This document shows, one piece after another, positions 43,381 to 51,501 of a stretch of DNA of 62,518 bases; within the stretch, counting starts at the first letter, position 1, and each line of letters begins with the position of its first letter. The translations under genes were made by a program, and so were the position numbers. This DNA comes from Mesorhizobium sp. B4-1-3 (lineage in GTDB: Bacteria; Pseudomonadota; Alphaproteobacteria; Rhizobiales; Rhizobiaceae), in assembly GCF_006439355.1 (NCBI RefSeq), contig NZ_VFTG01000031.1:1-62518 (forward strand). Reading direction: 5' to 3'. Below the pieces are notes generated by a model. The model saw only the letters and a list, made by a program, of their open reading frames with translations. It ran no database searches and had not been told where the DNA came from.

Positions 43381-43414
43381 TTGCCGCTTTCCTCCGTGAG
43401 AGGTCGGCAACTTA

Positions 43415-43428
43415 TTGTTGGACCACAA
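43415..43428. promoter_or_regulatory. Probable GntR operator upstream of uxuA
   Basis: TTGTTGGACCACAA, an imperfect palindrome that shares the TTGGWCCA core with the site at 43540. It lies 35 bases upstream of the uxuA start codon. Confidence 0.55.
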
Positions 43429-43539
43429 CGAGAGTCAAATTAAAATTTAGCGCTCATGAGCGGCAGCCTTCTTGAGTCAGGTCTGGAAATTCGCCGAAAT
43501 CAAACTCGGAACCGGTTGTTTTCCCCAAATCCTGCGATA

Positions 43540-43552
43540 TGTTGGTCCAACA
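43540..43552. promoter_or_regulatory. Probable GntR operator upstream of the gntR gene
   Basis: TGTTGGTCCAACA, a perfect 13-base palindrome around a central T, just before the TAGGAGG ribosome binding site of the GntR gene. Repression from here would be autoregulatory. Confidence 0.6.
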
Positions 43553-43565
43553 ATTAGGAGGATCA

Positions 43566-44300
43566 ATGCCGGAAAATCCCCAAACCGTGCGCGATAACGT
43601 CGCTGCCCGCCGCGCCGGCGGCAGTTCCGCAGTCGACGCTGCGGCTGGCCAGATCCTCGACCTCATCCGCGCGCGGCAGTTGAATGTCGGCGACGTGCTG
43701 CCGACGGAGCGTGAGCTCAGTGAGATCACCGGCGCCAGCCGCAACACCGTGCGCGAGGCGCTGCGCACCATCCGCACCTACGGCCTGATCGAGCCCAAGC
43801 CGCGTGTCGGCGCGGTGCTCGCCAACGGGCAGAGCATCGCCATCCAGAATTTCTTTGCCGCGCATATGGATGTCTCGCGCTCGTCCTTCGCCGACATCCA
43901 GGGTTTCAGGCGCATCATCGAGGTCGGCATCGGCGACCACATCGTGCTCAACGCCACAAGCGAGCAGATCGAGGCGCTCGACGCGATCAACGCCAGGATC
44001 GTCGACAGCCGCTCGATCGACGAAGCCGCCGAGAACGACTTCAATTTCCACATGGCGCTGATTGGCCTGGCGGACAACCGCATGCTGATGGACATGTATT
44101 CCTTCCTGTCCCCGGTGATCTTGCGGATCATGACCATCGGCAAGGAAATGCGCCCAGTGTTGGCCGACACCCGTGCCGCACACGGCGAGATCATCGCCGC
44201 GCTCCGCGCCCGCGACAGGCTGGCTTACGCCTATCTGATGAGCCGCCATCTCGATTTCGCCCTGCGCTTCCTGCCGGAAGAACCGGCTTCCGAGACGTGA
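43566..44300 (+). CDS. GntR/FadR-family transcriptional regulator
   Basis: 244 residues from the ATG after TAGGAGG. The N-terminal winged helix (ILDLIRARQLNVGDVLPTERELSEITGASRNTVREALRTIRTYGLIEPKP) and an all-helical FCD ligand domain (residues about 95-225) are clear. Hexuronate regulators UxuR/ExuR belong to this family. It heads an operon with an SDR, a second UxuA-like protein and an RraA-like protein, and faces uxuA, so it probably represses both sides until a sugar acid is present. Confidence 0.92.
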   Translation: MPENPQTVRDNVAARRAGGSSAVDAAAGQILDLIRARQLNVGDVLPTERELSEITGASRNTVREALRTIRTYGLIEPKPRVGAVLANGQSIAIQNFFAAHMDVSRSSFADIQGFRRIIEVGIGDHIVLNATSEQIEALDAINARIVDSRSIDEAAENDFNFHMALIGLADNRMLMDMYSFLSPVILRIMTIGKEMRPVLADTRAAHGEIIAALRARDRLAYAYLMSRHLDFALRFLPEEPASET

Positions 44301-44316
44301 CCAAGGAGTTTCAGCT

Positions 44317-45102
44317 ATGAAGGATTTTGAAGGCAAGGTCGCTCTGGTGACCGGAACGACCGGCATCGGCCTCGCGACCGCCAGGCGCCTTGCCGCCGGC
44401 GGCGCCGCGATCGTCGCCTGCGGCATCGACCGCGCGGCCAATGCCGCGATGCGGGCGGAGTTGGAAAACTCCGGGGCCGGCGCGCTGGTCGTGGACGCCG
44501 ACGTCTCCGTGCCGGACCAGGTCCGCGATGCCGTCGCAGCCGGCGTCGAGCGTTTCGGCGGGCTTGACGTGATCGTCAATTCGGCGGCCGTCCATCCCTA
44601 TGGGACCGCGACGACGACCGACTGGGAGACCTGGAACAAGGCGATGACTGTCAATGTCGGCTCGATCTATCTGACCGCGCATTTCGGCATCCCGGAAATG
44701 GTCAAGCGCGGCGGCGGCGCGATCGTCAACGTCGCCTCGGTGCAGGGTTTCGCCTGCCAGCAGAACGTCGCCGCCTATGCCACCACCAAGGGCGCCATCC
44801 ACACGCTGACGCGCTCGCTGGCGCTCGACTATGCGGCGGCCGGCATCCGGGTCAATTCGGTCAGCCCGGGCTCGATCCGCACGCCGATCCTGGAAAAGGC
44901 CGCGCGCGGCGACAACGGCAGCGACGCCGATGTCGAGGAGGCTTACAAGCGCTTCGGCGCGGCCCATCCGCTCGGCCGCATCGGCGAACCCGAGGAAGTG
45001 GCCGAGCTCATCGCCTTTCTGTGCTCGTCGAAGGCCGGCTTCTGCACCGGCGCCGACTACAAGATCGATGGCGGCCTGACCGCCGGCATCGGCGTGAAGT
45101 GA
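44317..45102 (+). CDS. Short-chain dehydrogenase, possible hexuronate/ketoacid reductase
   Basis: 261 residues. The SDR motifs NSAAVHPYG, Ser in VNVASVQG, Tyr-Lys in YATTK and the C-terminal TGADYKIDGG are intact. The nucleotide-binding glycine motif is one residue shorter than the classical form: TGTTGIG rather than TG-x3-GIG. Context beside mannonate dehydratases suggests a fructuronate-reductase-like step, but the substrate is not readable from sequence. It is 16 bases after the GntR gene. Confidence 0.87.
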   Translation: MKDFEGKVALVTGTTGIGLATARRLAAGGAAIVACGIDRAANAAMRAELENSGAGALVVDADVSVPDQVRDAVAAGVERFGGLDVIVNSAAVHPYGTATTTDWETWNKAMTVNVGSIYLTAHFGIPEMVKRGGGAIVNVASVQGFACQQNVAAYATTKGAIHTLTRSLALDYAAAGIRVNSVSPGSIRTPILEKAARGDNGSDADVEEAYKRFGAAHPLGRIGEPEEVAELIAFLCSSKAGFCTGADYKIDGGLTAGIGVK

Positions 45103-45104
45103 CC

Positions 45105-46220
45105 ATGAAGATCGGTCTTGGCCTTTACCGGGAATCGTTGACATCAAACAATTTCCGCTTTGCCCGCCAGGCAGGCGCCACGCACATCGTCGCCCACCTC
45201 ACCAACTACTTTCGCGGGCGCGATCCTTCGCTGTCGGCCGGCAGCGAGACGGAAGGCTGGGGCGATTGCTCCACCGACGAGCTGTGGAACTATGAGGACT
45301 TCGCCGGCCTGGTGAACACCGTGCGCGACAACGGCCTGGATATCGCCGCGATCGAGAATTTCTCGCCCCGCTTCTGGTCCGATATCTTGCTCGACGGTCC
45401 CGATCGGGCGAAGCAGATCGAGGGATTGAAGCGGCTGATCCGCGATGCCGGGCGCGCCGGCATCCCCTGCATCGGCTACAACTTCTCCATCGCCGGTGTC
45501 TGGGGCTGGTCGCGCGGGCCTTTCGCGCGCGGCGACGCGATGTCGGTGGGGCTCGACCTTGCGGCCATCGATCCCGATTTGCCCCTGCCCGACGGCGTGG
45601 TCTGGAACATGCGCTACCGCGCCGGCCGGCCGGGCGCCGCGCCGGTGACGGTGAGCAGCGATGAGCTCTGGCAACGGCTCGCTGCCTTCCTGCGGGACGT
45701 CGTTCCGGTGGCTGAGGAAGCCGGCGTGATACTGGCCGCTCACCCCGATGATCCACCGGCCGAAGCGCTGCGCGGCGCTGCGCGGCTGGTCAACCGTCCG
45801 GAGAAATACGACCGGCTGATGGACATCGTGGATTCGCCGTCCAACGGGCTGGAGCTCTGCCTCGGCTCGCTGCAGGAGATGCCGGGCGCCGACGAGATTT
45901 ATGGGCATGTCCGGCGCTTCGCCCGACGCAAGCGCATCGGCTACATCCATTTCCGCAACGTGCGCGGCAAGGTGCCGAACTACCACGAAACCTTCGTCGA
46001 CGACGGCGACATCGACATGGCCGAAATCGTCCGTATCCTGCGCGACGAAAACTATGACGGCGTCATCATCCCCGACCACACGCCGGAAATGTCCTGCGAC
46101 GCGCCCTGGCATGCGGGGAAGGCCTTCGCGCTCGGCTATATGCGCGCGCTGGTGCAGAACGCCGCGACGCTGGGCCCTTCGCGCACCGTTCAATCCACCA
46201 GCATCCGGATGCAAGCTTGA
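45105..46220 (+). CDS. Mannonate-dehydratase-like TIM-barrel protein
   Basis: 371 residues, starting 2 bases after the SDR stop. It is a paralogue of the uxuA product at 42196: shared AHPDDPP, metal-site cysteine in LELCLGSLQ, histidine in IHFRNVRG and aspartate in IPDHTPEM. The N-terminus (MKIGLGLYRESLTSNNFRFARQAGATHIVAHL) differs. The presence of all likely metal ligands suggests an active enzyme on a different sugar acid. Confidence 0.85.
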   Translation: MKIGLGLYRESLTSNNFRFARQAGATHIVAHLTNYFRGRDPSLSAGSETEGWGDCSTDELWNYEDFAGLVNTVRDNGLDIAAIENFSPRFWSDILLDGPDRAKQIEGLKRLIRDAGRAGIPCIGYNFSIAGVWGWSRGPFARGDAMSVGLDLAAIDPDLPLPDGVVWNMRYRAGRPGAAPVTVSSDELWQRLAAFLRDVVPVAEEAGVILAAHPDDPPAEALRGAARLVNRPEKYDRLMDIVDSPSNGLELCLGSLQEMPGADEIYGHVRRFARRKRIGYIHFRNVRGKVPNYHETFVDDGDIDMAEIVRILRDENYDGVIIPDHTPEMSCDAPWHAGKAFALGYMRALVQNAATLGPSRTVQSTSIRMQA

Positions 46221-46921
46221 TGACCAGATCGACACGCCCCTATGCTGACGATGCCGGAATGTACCGCCTGTTCGAAGAAGAACTCTTCGTCGCCGTGGTC
46301 GGCGACGTGATGGATACGCTAGGGCTGCAGCATCAGTTCCTGCCGCCGGTGTTCAAACCCGTCGACGAGAAGACGCGATTGCTCGGCAGGGCCATGCCCG
46401 TGCTCGAGACCGATATTTTTCCCTCCGGGGAGGTGACGCACAATCCGCTCATGAGCAAGCCGTTCGGGCTGATGTTCGAGGCGCTGGACAATCTCAAGCC
46501 CGGCGAAATCTACGTCGCCAGCGGCGCCTCGCCCCGCTACGCGCTGTGGGGCGAGCTCATGTCGACACGTGCCAAGATCCTCGGCGCGCATGGCGCGCTG
46601 GTCGACGGTTTCGCCCGCGACACCGACGGCATCAAGGCGCTGGGATTTCCCTGCTTCTGCACCGGCTACTACGCGCAAGACCAGGGCGTGCGCGGCAAGG
46701 TCATCGACTATCGCTGCGCGCTTGAGATTGGCGGCGTGCGCATAGAGCAGGGAACGCTCCTCTTCGGCGACAAGGAAGGCGTACTCGTCATCCCGCGCCA
46801 GGCGGAAGAAGAGGTGGTGCGCCTCGCCCTCGAAAAAGTCCGTGGAGAAAAGCTCGTCGCCAAGGCGATCCGCGAGGGGATGAGCGCGGTGGATGCCTAC
46901 AAGACCTTCGGCATCATGTGA
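46220..46921 (+). CDS. RraA-family protein (aldolase/decarboxylase-like)
   Basis: 233 residues, start ATG sharing a base with the preceding stop (TGATG). The fold is that of RraA and HMG/CHA aldolases: VGDVMDTLGLQHQFLPP, GALVDGFARDTDGIKALGFPCF and VLVIPRQAEEEVV. The Gly-x-x-x-Asp-Gly-x-x-Arg active site of the aldolase branch appears as GALVDGFARD. It could cleave or decarboxylate the keto acid made by the upstream dehydratase. It ends the GntR-led operon. Confidence 0.85.
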   Translation: MTRSTRPYADDAGMYRLFEEELFVAVVGDVMDTLGLQHQFLPPVFKPVDEKTRLLGRAMPVLETDIFPSGEVTHNPLMSKPFGLMFEALDNLKPGEIYVASGASPRYALWGELMSTRAKILGAHGALVDGFARDTDGIKALGFPCFCTGYYAQDQGVRGKVIDYRCALEIGGVRIEQGTLLFGDKEGVLVIPRQAEEEVVRLALEKVRGEKLVAKAIREGMSAVDAYKTFGIM

Positions 46922-46964
46922 AGGTCGTGGCCGGCAGCGGTCACCGGACGGTCAGTCGGACCCT

Positions 46965-48341
46965 TCAGCCTTGCGGATGAACCTGCGGCAACGCCGCATC
47001 GAGCGAACATTCGAACGCACCGACCACAGCGTCGGCCTGCGCCTCGGTGATGATCAGCGGCGGACAGAAGGCGATCGCGTCGCCCATGTTGCGCGAGATG
47101 ATGCCGTTCTGCTGCAGGAAGCCGTTGACCAGCGCGCCGAGCGCCGCCGGCTTGCCCCACGGCGCTTTGCTTGCCTTGTCGGCGACGAGCTCGACCGCGG
47201 CGATCAGACCGACGCCGCGCACCTCGCCCACCAGCGGATGCGAGGCGAGCTTGCGCAGCCTTGCCTGCAGATGCGTGCCGACCTTGCGCGCATTGCCGAC
47301 GAGATCGCGCTCCTCGATCAGCTTGATGTTCTCCAGCGCGACCGCCGCGGCCACCGGATGGCCGCCGCCGGTAAAGCCGTGGCCAAAAGTGCCGATGCGG
47401 TCGCTCTCGTCGGCGATCGGCTCGAACACCTTGTCGTTGATGAGCAGCGCCGAGATCGGCAGGTAGGAGGAGGAAATCTGCTTGGACAGCACCAGGATGT
47501 CCGGCTTGATGCCGAAGGTCTGCGAGCCGAACATCTCGCCAGTCCTGCCGAAGCCGCAAATCACTTCGTCGGCCACCAGCAGGATGCCGTATTTCGATAG
47601 CACCGCCTGGATCTTTTCCCAATAGCCGGCGGGCGGCGCGACGACGCCGCCGGCGCCCATGATTGGCTCGCCGATGAAGGCCGCGATCGTTTCAGGTCCT
47701 TCGGCGAGAATGAGCTTTTCCAGCTCGTCGGCGAGCCGCGCGGAAAACTGCTCCTCGCTCTCGCCGGGCTCCGCGTCGCGCCAGTGATGCGGCGTCGACG
47801 TATGCAGGATGTTGGCGATCGGCAGGTCGAAGGAGAGATGGTTGTTGGGCAGTCCGGTTAGGCTGGCCGAGGCGATGGTGACCCCATGATAGCCGCGCTT
47901 GCGGCTGATGATCTTCTTGCGCGCCGGTTGTCCAAGCGCGTTCGAACGATACCAGATCATCTTGATCGCGGTATCGTTGGCCTCGGAACCGGAATTGGTG
48001 AAATAGGCCTTGCTCATTGGCACCGGCGCCATCTGCACCAGCTTCTCGGCTAAGTCTATCAGCGGCGAATGCGCCTTGGAGCCGAAGTCGTGATAGAAGG
48101 GCAGCTTCGACATCTGCCTCGTCGCAGCGTCCACCAGCCGCTTTTCCGAGAAGCCGACGGCGACGCTCCACAAGCCCGCCATCGCCTCGATGTAGCGGTT
48201 GCCGGCGATGTCCTCGACATAGATGCCATCGCCCTTTTCGATCACCAGCGGCCCCGTCTGCTGATGCTTACGGGCATTGGTGTAGCCATGCAGGTGATAG
48301 CGAATGTCGCGGGCTTCGGCGGAATTCGGTCTGGCGTCCAT
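46965..48341 (-). CDS. Class III (omega-amino acid) aminotransferase
   Basis: 458 residues. PLP features are KAYFTNSGSEANDTAIKMIW, the SRKRGYHGVTIAS loop, LLVADEVICGFGRTGEMFG and the Schiff-base lysine in ILVLSKQISSSYLP. This places it with pyruvate-dependent omega-amino-acid/polyamine aminotransferases. Two ATGs are adjacent; AGGAG spacing favours 48341 over 48344. It is divergent from the FAD oxidoreductase, with which it may share a regulator. Confidence 0.92.
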   Translation of the reverse strand: MDARPNSAEARDIRYHLHGYTNARKHQQTGPLVIEKGDGIYVEDIAGNRYIEAMAGLWSVAVGFSEKRLVDAATRQMSKLPFYHDFGSKAHSPLIDLAEKLVQMAPVPMSKAYFTNSGSEANDTAIKMIWYRSNALGQPARKKIISRKRGYHGVTIASASLTGLPNNHLSFDLPIANILHTSTPHHWRDAEPGESEEQFSARLADELEKLILAEGPETIAAFIGEPIMGAGGVVAPPAGYWEKIQAVLSKYGILLVADEVICGFGRTGEMFGSQTFGIKPDILVLSKQISSSYLPISALLINDKVFEPIADESDRIGTFGHGFTGGGHPVAAAVALENIKLIEERDLVGNARKVGTHLQARLRKLASHPLVGEVRGVGLIAAVELVADKASKAPWGKPAALGALVNGFLQQNGIISRNMGDAIAFCPPLIITEAQADAVVGAFECSLDAALPQVHPQG

Positions 48342-48539
48342 CATGGCTCCTGTCTGCAGGCGTCCAAAGCGGAAATAAGACCCTCCTCTCTGGTAGAGAC
48401 GAAGATTTCCGCCTTGCGTTGTTGCGGTTGATGCATCATCGCGCTGGCTGATCGCAAGAGCCGCGATGCCGGGATCGATAGCGCCAACGGGCCTCGGCCT
48501 TTCTCAGCAATAATGTAGAACACTCAGCAGGATCAGAAC

Positions 48540-49649
48540 ATGGAACAGATCGATTGCATCATCGCGGGCGCCGGCGTGATCGGTCTGGCGATCGCGCGCA
48601 AACTGGCGGCGCTTGGGCTCGAAACTCTGATCGTCGAAGCGGCGGACGCCATCGGCACCGAAACGAGTTCGCGCAACTCCGAAGTCATCCACGCCGGCAT
48701 CTATTACCCGCAAGGGTCGCTGAAAGCCAGGCTCTGCGTAGCGGGACGCGACATGCTCTACCGCTACTGCGCCGAGCGTTCGATTCCGCACCGCCGCTCG
48801 GGCAAGCTGATCGTCACGACCGACGTGACGCAGGAACCGGTGCTGGCCACTATTCGGGCCAACGCCGCGGCCTGCAATGTCGAGGACCTGCACTTTCTCG
48901 CCGCCGAGGAGGCGCAAGCGCTGGAGCCGGCGCTGCATTGCACCGCCGCACTGCTCTCGCCCTCGACCGGCATTGTCGACAGCCACGGGCTGATGCTGGC
49001 CTTACTCGGCGATGCCGAGGAAAGCGGCGCGGTGCTCTCGCTCAACACGCGCATCGTTTCGGGCCGCATCGATGGCGGCCGCATCGTGCTTCATACAGTG
49101 GATACGGCGAGCGGCGGAGGTTTCGAGGTCGCCACGTCGCGCTTCATCAACGCGGCCGGCCTCGGCGCCGTTGCGTTGGCGGGTTCGCTCGAAGGCTTCG
49201 AGCGGCGGTTCTTGCCGACGCTGAGATATGCCAAGGGCAACTACTTCTCGGTTGTGGGCCGGGCGCCCTTCTCGCGGCTGATCTACCCCGTGCCTGAACC
49301 GGGCGGCCTTGGCATCCACCTGACACTTGATCTCGGCGGCAACGCTCGGTTCGGGCCCGACGTCGAGTGGACGGACACGCTCGACTACCGCGTTAACCCG
49401 GCGCGCGGCGAGCGCTTCTATGCCGCGATCCGCAAATACTGGCCCGATCTGGCCGACGGCAGCCTGCAGCCTGCCTATAGCGGTATCCGGCCGAAACTCT
49501 CCGGCCCGGGCGAAGCCAACAGCGACTTCGTCATCCAGGATGCGACGGTCCATGGAAGCGCCGGTCTGGTCAATCTGTTCGGCATCGAAAGTCCCGGCCT
49601 GACCTCGAGCTTGGCGATTGCCGACCAGGTGGCGTGCCTCCTCGCCTGA
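48540..49649 (+). CDS. FAD-dependent oxidoreductase, L-2-hydroxyglutarate oxidase-like
   Basis: 369 residues of the DAO family. The FAD dinucleotide motif GAGVIG is at the N-terminus, followed by ETSSRNSEVIHAGIYYPQGSLKARLC, which is close to the LhgO family wording. Also present are STGIVDSH and a C-terminal FGIESPGLTSSLAIAD. It probably oxidises a 2-hydroxy acid, passing electrons to the quinone pool or oxygen. Specificity for L-2-hydroxyglutarate is inferred from family resemblance. Confidence 0.88.
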   Translation: MEQIDCIIAGAGVIGLAIARKLAALGLETLIVEAADAIGTETSSRNSEVIHAGIYYPQGSLKARLCVAGRDMLYRYCAERSIPHRRSGKLIVTTDVTQEPVLATIRANAAACNVEDLHFLAAEEAQALEPALHCTAALLSPSTGIVDSHGLMLALLGDAEESGAVLSLNTRIVSGRIDGGRIVLHTVDTASGGGFEVATSRFINAAGLGAVALAGSLEGFERRFLPTLRYAKGNYFSVVGRAPFSRLIYPVPEPGGLGIHLTLDLGGNARFGPDVEWTDTLDYRVNPARGERFYAAIRKYWPDLADGSLQPAYSGIRPKLSGPGEANSDFVIQDATVHGSAGLVNLFGIESPGLTSSLAIADQVACLLA

Positions 49650-49996
49650 GACGGCGCCGGTGCTCGGCAATAAGGCCGGGCGATCGCTGCGCGTCATGAG
49701 GGGCGCGGTCGGCGCAGCCGTCGACCTCTTCACCCAGCTAAATGTGCCAACTGCTTCAAGCGCAGGATATGAACCGCATTAACCGGATGTGCTTTAGACT
49801 AGCCCGTCAGAATGGCTTTTGTGGCGTATCCTCGAAGTCACGCCCGGTGAACGCTACGCCCGCACGACGCGGTCGTTTGAGGATTCGCTGCAGCGCTTCC
49901 GGGCAGCCAAACAATTGCCAGAACGAACGAAACAATAACTCCGGTAGCGGGTTCTGTCTTCGGTGGGCGTGTGGCATTTCTCATCTGGAGGCGATG
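49650..49996. other. Intergenic region before the DUF2267 gene
   Basis: About 350 bases. I see no gene with convincing composition, no strong palindrome, and no GGAAC-N16/17-GTT site, unlike the intergenic regions further right. Confidence 0.4.
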
Positions 49997-50434
49997 ATGA
50001 GCCCTAATGGCCTCGACGTTTTCGACAAGACGATACAGACCACCAATATCTGGCTGAAGGAGATCATGGATGATCTCGGGCCCGATCGGCAGTTGGCTTG
50101 GCATACCCTTGGCGTCGTCCTGCGGACCTTGCGCGACAGGCTGCCACCGGACCTGGGGGCCAATCTCGCCGCCGAGTTGCCGCTCCTGATCCGCGGAGCC
50201 TATTACGATCAGTACAACCCATCCGATCAACCAAGCCGCGACCGATCCATCGACGAGTTTCTGGATCCGGTTGCGGACGGATTGAAGGCCACGTGGCCGG
50301 TCGATCCCGGCGATGCGGCGCGCGCGGTATTCAAGACGCTCGCCCATCATGTCGATCTCGGCCAATCAGCCAAGGTGCGCGACGCCCTGCCCAGCGACAT
50401 TCAGACGCTTTGGCCGGGCAGCGTCGGTACATAG
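49997..50434 (+). CDS. DUF2267-family protein
   Basis: 145 residues from the second of two adjacent ATGs (GGAGG spacing favours 49997). The helical pattern FDKTIQTTNIWLKEIMDDLG, AWHTLGVVLRTLRDRLPPDLGANLAAELPLLIRGAYYDQYNPSD is the DUF2267 signature. Members are common in rhizobial stress and cyanide/CBS-domain gene clusters, but the biochemical role is unknown. Confidence 0.85.
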   Translation: MSPNGLDVFDKTIQTTNIWLKEIMDDLGPDRQLAWHTLGVVLRTLRDRLPPDLGANLAAELPLLIRGAYYDQYNPSDQPSRDRSIDEFLDPVADGLKATWPVDPGDAARAVFKTLAHHVDLGQSAKVRDALPSDIQTLWPGSVGT

Positions 50435-50758
50435 GCGGATTGCTCCCCGCCGGCGTGGGTCTTCGAGGCACATCCCGGCCGTGGGCCGTCGAGGCACATC
50501 CCGGCATTGTGCGGCTTTTGACGATGTCGAAAAGCTCAAGGGCTTCGGAGGACCTTGGGATCGGCCGCCGCCTTTAGACCGACGGCACCCATCTTCAGAC
50601 TGGGCTTTGTGATGATCCGATGATGCAGGCCGGCGAATAGGACGGAGGACGTTGACATGCTCGATCTTTCCCGCGAGGCCGTCGGATGGTCGACGTTCAT
50701 CTCGGCCGTCGCGGCATCCGTGACAGGGAAATCCTGGCGGCGATCGAGCCGTTCCGGC
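50435..50758. other. Intergenic region with a 17-base direct repeat
   Basis: About 320 bases with no convincing gene. TCGAGGCACATCCCGGC occurs twice, at 50463-50479 and 50489-50505, a 26-base period. Nothing else stands out. Confidence 0.4.
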
Positions 50759-51148
50759 TCACATTCCTCGGTCCGGAACATAGAGGCAGAAGGAGTGCTG
50801 GGACCTGGCGTCGCCGCCGGGCTTGCATTCATGGAAATATTCGTCGCGGGATCGCTTGATGCGGTGGTCGGTGTAAGGGATCAGTTCTCCGGTCGAAAGC
50901 TGGTAGCCGTATTTCGTCTCCTTCACATCCGAGGGCGGCGCCTGATAGCAATCCATGCCGGCGCAGCAGGATGGGTCGTACTGCCAGCCCGCCGGTGCTT
51001 GGTGCGCCGATGCCGGGGTGCAAAGGAAACTTGCCAGGACACTTGCAGGCAAAACCAGCCATGCCTTCGATCGGCGCCGATCGGACGAGCGGCACGCCGC
51101 TGCGCCCGTCCGTTTCCGGGAGGATCCGCTCGAGGCTGTTCCGTTCAT
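50759..51148 (-). CDS. Secreted cysteine-containing protein, unknown function
   Basis: 129 residues from the ATG at 51148. After a basic N-terminus comes a signal peptide (AWLVLPASVLASFLCTPASA), then HQAPAGWQYDPSCCAGMDCYQAP and a C-terminal HECKPGG...SFCLYVPD. Five mature cysteines suggest disulfides. The frame is open to 51265, but a probable EcfG promoter at 51252-51276 would start transcription downstream of that codon, which favours the shorter form. Likely a stress-induced periplasmic protein. Confidence 0.75.
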   Translation of the reverse strand: MNGTASSGSSRKRTGAAACRSSDRRRSKAWLVLPASVLASFLCTPASAHQAPAGWQYDPSCCAGMDCYQAPPSDVKETKYGYQLSTGELIPYTDHRIKRSRDEYFHECKPGGDARSQHSFCLYVPDRGM

Positions 51149-51501
51149 CGCCGGTCCGCCGTGTTTGCCGCAGCCCAGGTAATTCCGGGTCTCAAAATCC
51201 TCCGCCGGGATACGGAGATCCCCGGGATATCCCCGGCGGAGGGCGCTACCGAACTTGGAAGTCAAAGTTATGTTCCATGCGCCCGGCTCCGCTCATTCCT
51301 TCACATGGGCGCCGCGCCTGCGCGCCTTGACTTCCCCGGAATGCTCGACGACCACCGGGTCGGCGAGGAAAGACATCCAGATCAGGGACCAGAGGGACGG
51401 CCAGCGATGGGCAGCATCCACCTGCCAAGGCGAACATGGGCTTCGCCCTGCCAGATAAAATAGTCAGAGAAAATAGCCGTGCGCGTTCGTCGCAGGCGTG
51501 C
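51149..51501. other. Intergenic region carrying an EcfG-type promoter
   Basis: About 350 bases between the secreted-protein gene and the end of paoC. Apart from the promoter listed at 51252-51276 I see no gene with good composition; short ORFs here are not convincing. Confidence 0.4.
51252..51276 (-). promoter_or_regulatory. EcfG-type promoter for the secreted-protein gene
   Basis: On the minus strand GGAAC (51276-51272), 16 bases, then AGTT (51255-51252). This fits GGAAC-N17-GTT, the general-stress sigma consensus of alphaproteobacteria. The inferred start site near 51245 leaves a leader of about 100 bases. Confidence 0.5.
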
